DNA of 33,448 nt from Bradyrhizobium iriomotense (GTDB lineage Bacteria > Pseudomonadota > Alphaproteobacteria > Rhizobiales > Xanthobacteraceae), in assembly GCF_018130765.1 (NCBI RefSeq), contig NZ_JAFCJZ010000041.1, forward strand, positions 1 to 33,448. The letters are read 5' to 3'. A program made the translations under genes and the position numbers. The notes beneath the pieces are model-generated. The model saw only the letters and a list, made by a program, of their open reading frames with translations. It ran no database searches and was not told the origin of the DNA. Positions 17,503-24,390 of the stretch are shown one piece after another; position 1 is the stretch's first letter; every line of letters starts with the position of its first letter.

Positions 17503-17592
17503 CAGCCGGATGACATCGGAAACGACCGGTCTGCATCGACAATGCCGTCGAACCGCCGGCGCTCTCAAGCTCCATACCTGGGGAGCAATGAC

Positions 17593-17781
17593 ATGAAGCA
17601 ACACACCCCCGAGAAAGATTCCAACAGCTCGATCGACCCGAGTCCCTTTGTGATCATGGGCTACACATGGCCGCCCCGAGATCCCAATGACGACGAAGAC
17701 GATGAGGATGATGATGAGGATGAAGAGGACGAAGACGAAGACGACGAACCGGCGGTCGTACGCGAGCCGGACGAAGACTAA
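17593..17781 (+). CDS. 62-residue Asp/Glu-rich protein, unknown
   Basis: A short, very acidic protein. Residues 1-32 (MKQHTPEKDSNSSIDPSPFV, then IMGYTWPPRDPN) are ordinary, and residues 33-53 are almost only Asp and Glu, followed by EPAVVREPDED. There is no signal peptide, Cys or membrane segment. GGGGAGC precedes the ATG, so translation is plausible. The acidic run is encoded by mixed GAC/GAT/GAA/GAG codons at 17689-17750, a low-complexity tract that could change length by slippage. Neighbours are the adenosine-kinase-like gene upstream and an exported PIMT homologue 108 bases downstream, all on the plus strand. A histone-mimic, metal-binding or peptide-precursor role can each be imagined; none is supported directly. 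Confidence 0.6.
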   Translation: MKQHTPEKDSNSSIDPSPFVIMGYTWPPRDPNDDEDDEDDDEDEEDEDEDDEPAVVREPDED

Positions 17782-17889
17782 ACTAGCCTCGAGCCGGCAA
17801 TCGGCCTTGTTGCGGAGGATGTAGCGCTGGCAACGAGGTATCCGCGCTCGGCCGCGGCACTCCTTGTCAGGGTTGGAGAGCGCGCGATC

Positions 17890-18618
17890 ATGAAGGCCTT
17901 GCTGCTCGTGATTGCCATGATTGTCGTCACGCGGGAAGCGAACGCACAGGACGCGCAATGCGTCCGCGAGCGCGCCGCCATGGTCGAAACCATCCGGACC
18001 TACGCCCGGTCCGCCGCCGGTGTTCTGGGACAGCAAGGCCTGTCGGAGAGGGTCCTTGAGGCCATGGCGCAAACGCTGCGCCATCTGTTCATCCCCGAGC
18101 GATCCTGCTCTGTCGCGTACGCGGATCGACCGATACCGATCGGCCTCGGCCAGACCATATCGCAGCCCTACGTCGTCGCCTTGATGACCCAGTTGGCCGA
18201 GGTCGCGCCCGATCACGTTGTGCTCGAAGTCGGTACAGGTTCGGGCTACCAGGCCGCCATTCTTGCGCGCCTGGCGCAAAAGGTCTGTACCATCGAGATC
18301 ATCCCGCAACTGGCCGAGACCGCCGCGAAAACACTCAGAGACCTCGCATATGACAATGTGAGCGTCAGGCTCGGTGACGGCTACGATGGCTGGCCCGAAT
18401 GCGGTCCTTTTGATGCCATCGTCGTGACTGCGGCGCTCGGGCAACCACCGCCGCCGCTGATCGAGCAGCTGAAGGTGGGGGGCCGGCTCGTCATGCCGGT
18501 GGGACCAGCTTATACGACCCAGCAGCTCACGGTCGTCGAAAAAGTCGCCCCCGGCAAGACGACGACTCGCGCCGTTGCCCTCGTGCGCTTTGTCCCGTTC
18601 ACGCGCTCACAAAATTAG
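17890..18618 (+). CDS. pcm: Exported protein-L-isoaspartate O-methyltransferase homologue
   Basis: A 242-residue PIMT-family enzyme that transfers a methyl group from S-adenosylmethionine to L-isoaspartyl carboxylates. Family motifs are clear: PIGLGQTISQPYVVALMTQL (residues 82-102), SAM motif I VLEVGTGSGYQAA (111-123), and near the end GGRLVMPVGP. It begins with a typical Sec signal peptide (MKALLLVIAMIVVTREANA, cleavage before QDAQ), so the mature enzyme would be periplasmic. That is unusual because the methyl donor is cytoplasmic. There is a short N-terminal region with Cys24 and Cys73 after the signal. The length is normal for PIMT, without the C-terminal extension of the peptide-modifying PIMT homologues. 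GGAGAG precedes the ATG. Confidence 0.88.
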   Translation: MKALLLVIAMIVVTREANAQDAQCVRERAAMVETIRTYARSAAGVLGQQGLSERVLEAMAQTLRHLFIPERSCSVAYADRPIPIGLGQTISQPYVVALMTQLAEVAPDHVVLEVGTGSGYQAAILARLAQKVCTIEIIPQLAETAAKTLRDLAYDNVSVRLGDGYDGWPECGPFDAIVVTAALGQPPPPLIEQLKVGGRLVMPVGPAYTTQQLTVVEKVAPGKTTTRAVALVRFVPFTRSQN

Positions 18619-18621
18619 TCC

Positions 18622-18743
18622 GTAGGGTGGGCAAAGGCGCGTTTGCGCCGTGCCAACGATCTTTTGCTAGGGACAGAGGTGGTGGGCACGCTTCCGCCTT
18701 CGCTCTTCGAGCTACGGCGGACAAGCCGCTTTGCCCACCCTAC
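18622..18743. repeat. REPIN-like element, family B, copy 2, with enlarged loop
   Basis: A 122-base element starting GTAGGGTGGGCA and ending GCCCACCCTAC. The left arm is close to the 11279 copy. The right arm has about 33 extra bases in its loop (CCGCCTTCGCTCTTCGAGCT and onward), themselves partly self-complementary. It lies between two convergent genes and may serve as a bidirectional 3'-end structure. Confidence 0.85.
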
Positions 18744-18758
18744 GGCAGCGTGGCTCCC

Positions 18759-20717
18759 TCACTGCCCAAGCTTGGCCAGTTTACCTTGCTTCGCGGCTTC
18801 AACCGCGCGGTCCGCATCCTCGGGTAACAGCAGCCGCTCCGCCACCTGCCGCGCGGCCTCGCGCTTTACCGCCGCCACATACGTCCCGTCGTCCGCATAT
18901 CGCTCAGCGATCGACAGCCGGGGATCATGCACTTCCTTGCGCGCGGCCTCGGTCGGCGCGAATGGCACGACCGCGCCTTGCAGCGGATAGAGCGCCGTTG
19001 GACCAAACCCTGGCGCGCGGGGATTCCAGGCGGTGTAGGTCGCGCGCGGCACCGCCAATGCGAGCTGGCGGATGCCTGATATGGCCATGCCGTCGGTGTC
19101 TGCCTTCGGCACGAACAAGGGATAGCGGCCGATCTCCTTGGGGGGCAGCACGCTCTGGTCGGAGAAGGCGGCGAGCGTGTGGATGCCGGCATAGGGCAGG
19201 CCGGGGATGTCGGTCGGCACGGCGCCCTGCGCTGGCACAAGCGTGCCGTGGGCGCGCATGGGGACGCGGCTTGCGGGCGGTTTGATGCCGTCGCTGATCC
19301 AGGCGTTGAGATCGGTGAGGAGCGCGCGCATCGGCATGCCCGCATGCATCGGGTTCTGCGGCAGCGACATCGCGGCTAAGCCCTTGCGCATGACCTTCGC
19401 GGCTTCGGCGAAATGCGGCGTGCCTGATATCATGTAGGCGCGGACGTTGTCGGGGAGGTCGAGATGGTTGCCGGCGAGATCGGTGACCAGCAGCGAGGCG
19501 TGCGAGGCCCACCATTCGTGCTCGCTGTCGGTTTGCATCACCTTCGGACATGTGGCCGAGAGCGAACAGCGCCGCAACAGGCCGTCGGTCTTGCCGGAAT
19601 AGGGATCACTCAATGTCGCGTAGGTGAACGGGAACAGATCGGCCTGCCACGCCGGATCCTGCGGATGGCGTGGATTGCGGCCGGGCTGGCCGAAGCGGAC
19701 ATTGGTCGCCATCCGCCGCGTGCCCGCGACATGCGGCATCAAGCCGTCGAACACGGTGCGGCCCTGGAGATCCTCGTTGAAGCCGAGATAAAGGAAGTCG
19801 CGCAGGAAGCGGCCGGATTGCGAGACGCCGAAGCCGATGGCGCGGGTCACCGATGGATGCAGGCCATTGAGCAGCGGGTTCGCTTGCGTCTCGTCGTGGC
19901 GGAGGAAGCTGACGACATCGCGCACGGCGGCAAAGCCCATGCCGAGCGGCACCGGGTCGCGCGCGGAGTAGGTGATCTCGTAAAGCGCGCCGGCGTCGAA
20001 GCCGTCGGGGCGGGTGATCTCGACGGTGGTGGGATCGACCAGCTTTGCCGTAAGGCCTGATGGCATCTGCCGCGGATCGGCCCAGGCCGCGCGTACGGTA
20101 ACATTGAGGTTGGCGGCGTCCGCGGCTGGCCATGTCAGCGTCGTGCGCGCGGGATTGGTCGTGTTGTCGAAGATCACCTCTTCGCGCGCGGGGCCGGTAA
20201 CGGCTTTGATCACCGGTGCGGTCATCGCCAGCTGCCCCGGCTTGGACGGGATGTCGCCCTGCCAGCCGACCCAGACCATCGTAAAACCCTGGCGGTGCAG
20301 GAAGCCGATGCCGGCGTCCTCGGTCTTCTCCGCAATGTTGGCGCCGGGCTGGGCGGAATCGTCGAACAGCTGCGGCGCCAGCTTGCGGCCGCGATTGGGC
20401 ACTTCCAGCAGCAGCGTGCCGTTGCCGTGCGTGGGATCGCTAGGTCTGAGGATCACGACGTCGGCACTGGCTTCGACCTTGCCGTCGGCGCCACGCGGTG
20501 CGAGCGCAAGGTCCGTTATGACGGCGTTGCGTTCGTCGGACGGGTTGAGCGCGAAGGTCGCGCGCGCGGTGATGCGCTCATAAGTGCCAACAGGGCCAAA
20601 ACTGCGCCCGGCGAAGGCGGGCACGCGTTCCAGAATGTCGAAGCGGACGATTTCGGCCGGCGAGGCCGCGGGCCACAGGCAGGTGATCGCGATGAGAGCC
20701 GAGATGATCCTGCGCAT
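18759..20717 (-). CDS. Large exported alpha/beta hydrolase-domain protein
   Basis: A 652-residue protein with a signal peptide (MRRIISALIAITCLWPAASPAE). It matches the large alpha/beta hydrolase-domain family found in proteobacteria (Pfam Abhydrolase_10 type). The first part (about 25-180) is beta-rich, containing RFDILERVPAFAGRSFGPVG and ADVVILRPSDP. The hydrolase core carries a nucleophile elbow GVSQSGRF with Ser299 as best candidate. A conserved DGLMPHVAGTRRMATNVRFGQPGRNPRH region lies downstream. The C-terminal lid-like part ends DPRLSIAERYADDGTYVAAV. The substrate is unknown; esters are likely. The length is normal for this family. GGAAGG precedes the ATG. It ends convergently with the PIMT gene. 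Confidence 0.85.
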   Translation of the reverse strand: MRRIISALIAITCLWPAASPAEIVRFDILERVPAFAGRSFGPVGTYERITARATFALNPSDERNAVITDLALAPRGADGKVEASADVVILRPSDPTHGNGTLLLEVPNRGRKLAPQLFDDSAQPGANIAEKTEDAGIGFLHRQGFTMVWVGWQGDIPSKPGQLAMTAPVIKAVTGPAREEVIFDNTTNPARTTLTWPAADAANLNVTVRAAWADPRQMPSGLTAKLVDPTTVEITRPDGFDAGALYEITYSARDPVPLGMGFAAVRDVVSFLRHDETQANPLLNGLHPSVTRAIGFGVSQSGRFLRDFLYLGFNEDLQGRTVFDGLMPHVAGTRRMATNVRFGQPGRNPRHPQDPAWQADLFPFTYATLSDPYSGKTDGLLRRCSLSATCPKVMQTDSEHEWWASHASLLVTDLAGNHLDLPDNVRAYMISGTPHFAEAAKVMRKGLAAMSLPQNPMHAGMPMRALLTDLNAWISDGIKPPASRVPMRAHGTLVPAQGAVPTDIPGLPYAGIHTLAAFSDQSVLPPKEIGRYPLFVPKADTDGMAISGIRQLALAVPRATYTAWNPRAPGFGPTALYPLQGAVVPFAPTEAARKEVHDPRLSIAERYADDGTYVAAVKREAARQVAERLLLPEDADRAVEAAKQGKLAKLGQ

Positions 20718-20823
20718 GGCTGTCCTTCCCTTGATTGGCGCGACGGCAAGTTCCGCCGCGCGGGCTTTTTGTTGCGGCGACTATAACCAGCTATCCTGAG
20801 GCCAAACAACAGGAGGAAATCCG

Positions 20824-21150
20824 ATGCCAGCAGCCTTCTTCGTCGTCCGTGCCATCGTCACCGATGCCGACAAGCGCGCCGCCTTCGACAGATGGTACGA
20901 GACCGAGCATGTGCCCGATGCGGTGAAGGCGTTCGGCGTGAGCAAAGCCTGGCGGTTCTGGAGCCTCGACGATCCCTCGCTGCACCAGGCGATGTATCAG
21001 TTCGATGACGAGGCCAAGCTCGATGCGATGCTGAAGGGCGATGCGCTGAAAAGGCTCGTCGCCGATTTCAACCGCGACTGGCCCGACGTGAAGCGCTCGC
21101 GCGAGACGCTGGTGCTGGCCCAGGAGTTTGCGAAGTCGCCGCGATCGTAG
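20824..21150 (+). CDS. Small dimeric alpha/beta-barrel-like protein (EthD/ABM superfamily)
   Basis: A 108-residue cytoplasmic protein beginning FFVVRAIVTDADKRAAFDRWYETEHVPDAV. This is the layout of EthD/antibiotic-biosynthesis-monooxygenase-like ferredoxin folds, where the RWYETEH segment forms the active-site wall. YQFDDEAKLDAML (about 59-71) and the terminal helix fit too. These proteins form dimeric barrels and can be oxygenases, lyases or simply binding proteins; function here is unknown. An ideal AGGAGGAAAT ribosome-binding site precedes the ATG. It is divergent from the large hydrolase with a 106-base gap. Confidence 0.7.
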   Translation: MPAAFFVVRAIVTDADKRAAFDRWYETEHVPDAVKAFGVSKAWRFWSLDDPSLHQAMYQFDDEAKLDAMLKGDALKRLVADFNRDWPDVKRSRETLVLAQEFAKSPRS

Positions 21151-21155
21151 CGATT

Positions 21156-21260
21156 GTAGCCCGGATGAGCCAACGGGTCGGCGCAAAGCGCCGCCCGATG
21201 ACAAGCTCCGCGACATCCGGGGCAGACGTTCCCGCATGTCGCTTCGCTCATGCGGGCTAC
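21156..21260. repeat. REPIN-like element, family C, copy 2, with enlarged loop
   Basis: A 105-base element beginning GTAGCCCGGATG and ending CATGCGGGCTAC. It has the same stems as the 15276 copy (CCCGGATG/CATCCGGG and CCCGCATG/CATGCGGG). The left loop is 46 bases instead of 10 and contains a nested hairpin around GGCGC-AAA-GCGCC. It begins six bases past the upstream stop codon. Confidence 0.88.
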
Positions 21261-21368
21261 GAAGCTATCCACTTCGCAACGAATCTGAATGCGCGATTCA
21301 GCTTGGGTTCATGTCTTTACAGCGACACTTCCTCTGCATCACTTGCTCGATAGCCCAGAGGACATGTC

Positions 21369-21656
21369 ATGGAGCGCCGGAACTTTCTGAAACTTGCATT
21401 GGGGATGACGGCGGGCGCCGCCGCCTTCGCCGCGACCGCCCAGGCAGCGCCCCTGTCACCGCAGCCGGTCGGCGGTCCGTCGCGCATGCCGGAAGGCAAT
21501 CCCGATGCTCATCCCGCCGTCACCACCAGCGAGGAAGCCGCGCAGCTGAAGCCCGAACAGATTCACTGGCACGGCCGTGGCCATCATTGGGGCTGGCGCC
21601 ACCGTCACTGGGGCTGGCGCCGCCGGCGCTGGCATCGCCATCACCATCACTGGTAA
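21369..21656 (+). CDS. Tat-exported His/Trp/Arg-rich mini-protein
   Basis: A 95-residue protein starting with an unmistakable twin-arginine signal (ERRNFLKLALGMTAGAAAFA, cleavage near AQA-AP). The mature part is only about 68 residues: a Pro/Gly-rich linker (PLSPQPVGGPSRMPEGNPDAH), a short helix-like TTSEEAAQLKPEQ, then a tail (residues 66-95) made almost wholly of His, Trp, Arg and Gly, ending HHHHW. Tat export suggests folding or cofactor loading before transport, and the His tail suggests metal or haem binding, or polyanion binding by the Arg/Trp. Function is not known. It converges on another small secreted protein across a terminator. It is preceded by AGAGGA and by an inverted repeat at 21285-21301. 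Confidence 0.85.
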   Translation: MERRNFLKLALGMTAGAAAFAATAQAAPLSPQPVGGPSRMPEGNPDAHPAVTTSEEAAQLKPEQIHWHGRGHHWGWRHRHWGWRRRRWHRHHHHW

Positions 21657-21763
21657 GCGTTCGGCCGTCGAGGCCTGGCGGGGATCGCGGTTCGCGGTCC
21701 CCGTCTCGATTCAGGGCCTCGGCGAAACTCCACGGATGACCCGTTTGGAGGTTTTCAAAAAGA

Positions 21764-21798
21764 AAACGGCCGCGCAGACTTTCGCCGCGCGGCCGTTT
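21764..21798 (-). terminator. Strong rho-independent terminator shared by two convergent genes
   Basis: A perfect 12-base-pair stem (21764-21775 with 21787-21798; AAACGGCCGCGC) has an 11-base loop. Read on the minus strand it is followed by a T-rich run (TTTTCTTTTT), so it terminates the GCG_CRPN-type gene. On the plus strand the stem is followed by CGCAA, so it is less effective for the Tat gene. Confidence 0.85.
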
Positions 21799-21817
21799 CG
21801 CAACTCGAAGGATCAGA

Positions 21818-22060
21818 TCAGAACGGGCGGCAGCGCCCGGCGTACCAGCGGAAGCCGTAGGGGCACACGCGCGGACGCACGACGACGACAGGCGCGGGAG
21901 CCGGCGCCACAACGACGACCGGCGGACGTCCGGCCATCGGACGGCAGCCGCCATAGGGGCCGCGATACCAGCCGGGGCCGCAGCCCTGCATGGCGCTGGC
22001 CGCTTCGCTGAAACCGACGACCGCGCTCGCGAGCATGGCGGCGGCGAAGAAATATTTCAT
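21818..22060 (-). CDS. Small secreted GCG_CRPN-type protein
   Basis: An 80-residue protein with a signal peptide (MKYFFAAAMLASAVVGFSEAASA). The mature part begins QGCGPGWYRGPYGGCRPM, which fits the GCG...GGCRP(N/M) prefix domain common in Bradyrhizobium and relatives. A Val/Ala/Pro-rich central segment (PPVVVVAPAPAPVVVV) and a second Cys-containing block (VCPYGFRWYAGRCRPF) follow. The four mature Cys residues suggest two disulfides in the periplasm or outside the cell. Function unknown. The ATG at 22060 has AAGGAAG as ribosome-binding site; an upstream GTG at 22117 is less likely. A terminator follows. Confidence 0.85.
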   Translation of the reverse strand: MKYFFAAAMLASAVVGFSEAASAMQGCGPGWYRGPYGGCRPMAGRPPVVVVAPAPAPVVVVRPRVCPYGFRWYAGRCRPF

Positions 22061-22251
22061 CTGATCTTCCTTCTCGTCCTTGGGGCAGATTGTTGGGGCA
22101 GGGCGCTTGCGGCGCACAATGAATCAAAAGACACGATTCGACACGTTAAACTTGCAACATGCCGACACGTCGCGATCCAAGCCTGCCAATCATGACCTGA
22201 ATGCGGCGTGAACGTGCTCCGCATCCTGCCTCAGGCGACACTCACCTGTCG

Positions 22252-23262
22252 CTAGCGGCCGAGAAAGCCCAGCACCAGCTCGCGATACTTCTCCGGCGCC
22301 TCCAAGAAGACGAGATGGCCGGTGTCGGGGATCACCTCAGCCCGCGCGTTCGGCATCTTCGCGGCGAACTGCTTCGCAAGCTCTGCGTTCTGCCCCATTT
22401 TTGCGCGCAGCGCCTCCGGCGCGAGCGGCCGGCCCGGCGCGTTGTGGTCGTCGGCGCCCATGATGAACAGCGTCGGCAGCGCGATCAGCGGGATCTCGTG
22501 CGCGACCGGCTCGCGATAGATCATCTGGCCGGAAGAGACGAAGGCGCGCAGCCAGCGCGGATAGTCGGGGCTGCCCTTGATGTTGAAGCGGGCATCGATG
22601 AACGGGGTGATCGCGTCCGGCGGCAGCTTGATCGCGTAATTGGTCTGCAGCTGCTTGCGATAACCCTCGGCGGTGAGCTTGTCCTCGGTCTCGATCATCT
22701 TCTCGGTCGGCGTCGGCGGCACGTAGAGGCGATAGTCCTCGAGCCCGATCGGCGCAGTGAGTACGAGATGGGCGACGCGGTCCGGATAGGCGCGCGCGAT
22801 GCGCACGCCCAGCATGCCGCCGAGCGAATGGGCGACGATTTCGGCCTTGTCGATCTTGAGATGATCGAGCAGCGCAATGGTGTTGCGCGCCAGGTTGTCG
22901 AAATGCAGCTCGCCCGCCGGCTTGGAGGATTTGCCGAAGCCGATCTGGTCCGGCACCACGACGCGATAACCCGCCTCGCTCAGCATCTTGATGACAGGCG
23001 CCCAATAGCTCGCCGGAAAATTGCGCCCGTGCAGCAGCACGACGGTGCGGCCATTCGGCTGCGCGGGTGCTACGTCCATATAGGCCATGCTGAGCTGCTC
23101 GCCGTCATTGACGACTGGCAACAGGTGCACGGGATAGGGATAGGCAAAGCCTTCCAGCGCGATGCCGTAGGGCTCGTGCGGGGCGGTATCGGCGGCGTGG
23201 GTGGAGGTGAGAGGAGAGGCGAGGAAAGCGGCCGCGAGCGTAGCGGAAAGGAAACGGTTCAT
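22252..23262 (-). CDS. Exported alpha/beta hydrolase
   Basis: A 336-residue exported hydrolase. The chosen start gives a clean signal peptide (MNRFLSATLAAAFLASPLTS, cleavage near THA-AD); ATG at 23277 would add five residues and cannot be excluded, and neither start has a strong ribosome-binding site. Hydrolase features are the oxyanion HGRNFPASYW (79-87), PDQIGFGKSSKP, nucleophile Ser146 in AHSLGGM, acid Asp271 or Asp272 in GADDHNAPGR, and His316 in DTGHLVF. The pattern resembles haloalkane-dehalogenase/epoxide-hydrolase-like and proline-iminopeptidase-like members, but the lid (about 180-255) gives no substrate. A repeat element starts within 25 bases upstream of the ATG, so the promoter may be inside or beyond it. 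Confidence 0.86.
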   Translation of the reverse strand: MNRFLSATLAAAFLASPLTSTHAADTAPHEPYGIALEGFAYPYPVHLLPVVNDGEQLSMAYMDVAPAQPNGRTVVLLHGRNFPASYWAPVIKMLSEAGYRVVVPDQIGFGKSSKPAGELHFDNLARNTIALLDHLKIDKAEIVAHSLGGMLGVRIARAYPDRVAHLVLTAPIGLEDYRLYVPPTPTEKMIETEDKLTAEGYRKQLQTNYAIKLPPDAITPFIDARFNIKGSPDYPRWLRAFVSSGQMIYREPVAHEIPLIALPTLFIMGADDHNAPGRPLAPEALRAKMGQNAELAKQFAAKMPNARAEVIPDTGHLVFLEAPEKYRELVLGFLGR

Positions 23263-23283
23263 TCGGGGTCTCGTCATTGGAGG

Positions 23284-23362
23284 CGTCGTTCCGGGCCGCG
23301 CGGAGCGCGAACCCGGAACCTCGAGATTCCGGGTTCGATGCCTCGCATCGCCCGGAATGACG
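23284..23362. repeat. Palindromic repeat, family D
   Basis: A 79-base element starting CGTCGTTCCGGG and ending CCCGGAATGACG (one mismatch between the ends), with a central AACCCGGAA-CCTCGAGA-TTCCGGGTT hairpin. This sequence style is frequent between genes in Bradyrhizobium. It lies just upstream of the exported hydrolase gene, in its probable promoter or leader region. Confidence 0.75.
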
Positions 23363-23381
23363 GAGCCCATAAACGCGTGGA

Positions 23382-23402
23382 TGGCCGGGTCAAGCCCGGC
23401 CA
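23382..23402. repeat. Short GGCCGGG hairpin repeat
   Basis: TGGCCGGG and CCCGGCCA form an eight-base-pair stem with a five-base loop (TCAAG). The sequence resembles the ATGGCCGGG...CCCGGCCATGACG repeat common in rhizobial genomes. No T-run follows, so it is not a classical terminator. The rest of the 23403-23508 gap has nothing I recognise. Confidence 0.6.
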
Positions 23403-23508
23403 CGACGACCGTCGTTGTTCACACGCGATTGTGTGCTGTCACGCATCTCTGTAACGGCTCGCTTCCGTTCACCGGCGCGCGTTGACCGGGGCGATCCCAG
23501 GACGCCCG

Positions 23509-24390
23509 CTATTTCGTCGTCCTGGCTTTCTTGGCCTTCTTGGCTTGTTTCTTCTTGGGAGGCTTGGGTCCGGCCGCCGGCCCCGGTGCGGAGTTGCCGC
23601 CGAGGAACGGCAGGCCGATCAACTGATCCGGCCCATGCAATTGCGGCACTTGCGGGTAGTGATTGTCCTTGAGCCGCGACACGACGCGCGGAATGACCTT
23701 GGCCAGTGACTGCTTGAAAAAGATCTCCGACTTGAGCGTCTCCAGCAGGAAATAGGTGAGAGCCCCGTTGGGACGATTGGCGAAGGTGGCGTCCGCGGAT
23801 TCCTGATCGGAACGGCATCCCGACACGAAGGCGCAATTGTCGTGAACTGCCGACCTCAAGGTCTTGAGGGCCAGCTTCTTCTTGTCGGCGGTCTCGACGC
23901 GCCAGGCCATATCGGCCGGCGGCACCAGGAATTTCACCGCGAAGGGACGCAGACCCCTCGACAGATCGCCTGAATTGCAAGAGTCCGAAACGAAAACGAA
24001 GTCCACGCCCTTGGGGATCGTCGCGAAGGCTTTCTGAAGGTCGCTTGCCAGGATCGCGCGCTCGCGCGACCAGTCGAAATCGACCGGGCAAATCGAGTCC
24101 TGCTTGTCGATCACCTGTCCTTGCGAGTTTCGCCGCGAGAAGATCGTGCCGTGCCCGCTGTAGTGCAGCAGCACGCGGTCTCCCTCGCTGAGACCGGTCA
24201 GCAGCCAGCCCAACCGCTCGTAGATTCCGTCCGTCGTTGCGCGTGCATCGACCAGCAGTCGAATGTCGTCTTCCGCGAAATTGCAGGACGTTACGAGAAA
24301 ATTCGCCATGTCCTTGATGTCGTTGACGCAGCCCCGCAGCGGCTGCCCCGGATAGTCGTTGATACCGATCAGCAATGCACGATTTGCCAT
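23509..24390 (-). CDS. Caspase-family (C14) protease, bacterial metacaspase
   Basis: A 293-residue stand-alone caspase-fold protease. The catalytic dyad is intact: His80 in HYSGHG and Cys138 in VSDSCNSGD, with a p20-like first half (ALLIGINDYPG, RGCVNDIKDM, LLVDARATTDGI) and the region after Cys that forms the p10-like part. Metacaspases cleave after Arg or Lys. The C-terminus (about 264-293) is a Pro/Lys-rich basic tail (PKPPKKKQAKKAKKARTTK) without a membrane segment or a recognisable sensor domain; a nucleic-acid or membrane interaction is conceivable. Such proteins may function in regulated proteolysis, stress or cell death, and in some bacteria in antiviral systems. No partner effector gene is adjacent; an ArsR-like regulator lies 100 bases upstream. 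See the leader hairpin at 24391-24416. Confidence 0.9.
   Translation of the reverse strand: MANRALLIGINDYPGQPLRGCVNDIKDMANFLVTSCNFAEDDIRLLVDARATTDGIYERLGWLLTGLSEGDRVLLHYSGHGTIFSRRNSQGQVIDKQDSICPVDFDWSRERAILASDLQKAFATIPKGVDFVFVSDSCNSGDLSRGLRPFAVKFLVPPADMAWRVETADKKKLALKTLRSAVHDNCAFVSGCRSDQESADATFANRPNGALTYFLLETLKSEIFFKQSLAKVIPRVVSRLKDNHYPQVPQLHGPDQLIGLPFLGGNSAPGPAAGPKPPKKKQAKKAKKARTTK

Noticed and set aside
21749..21800. A possible CRISPR-like or other repeat cluster around the GC-rich hairpin
   Set aside because: There is only a single inverted repeat with a T-run, which is a terminator.
23509..24390. A complete caspase-based antiphage system (such as a gasdermin or TPR-CHAT pair)
   Set aside because: No gasdermin, TPR, CRISPR-effector or other partner lies beside the metacaspase; the neighbours are metabolic or regulatory genes.
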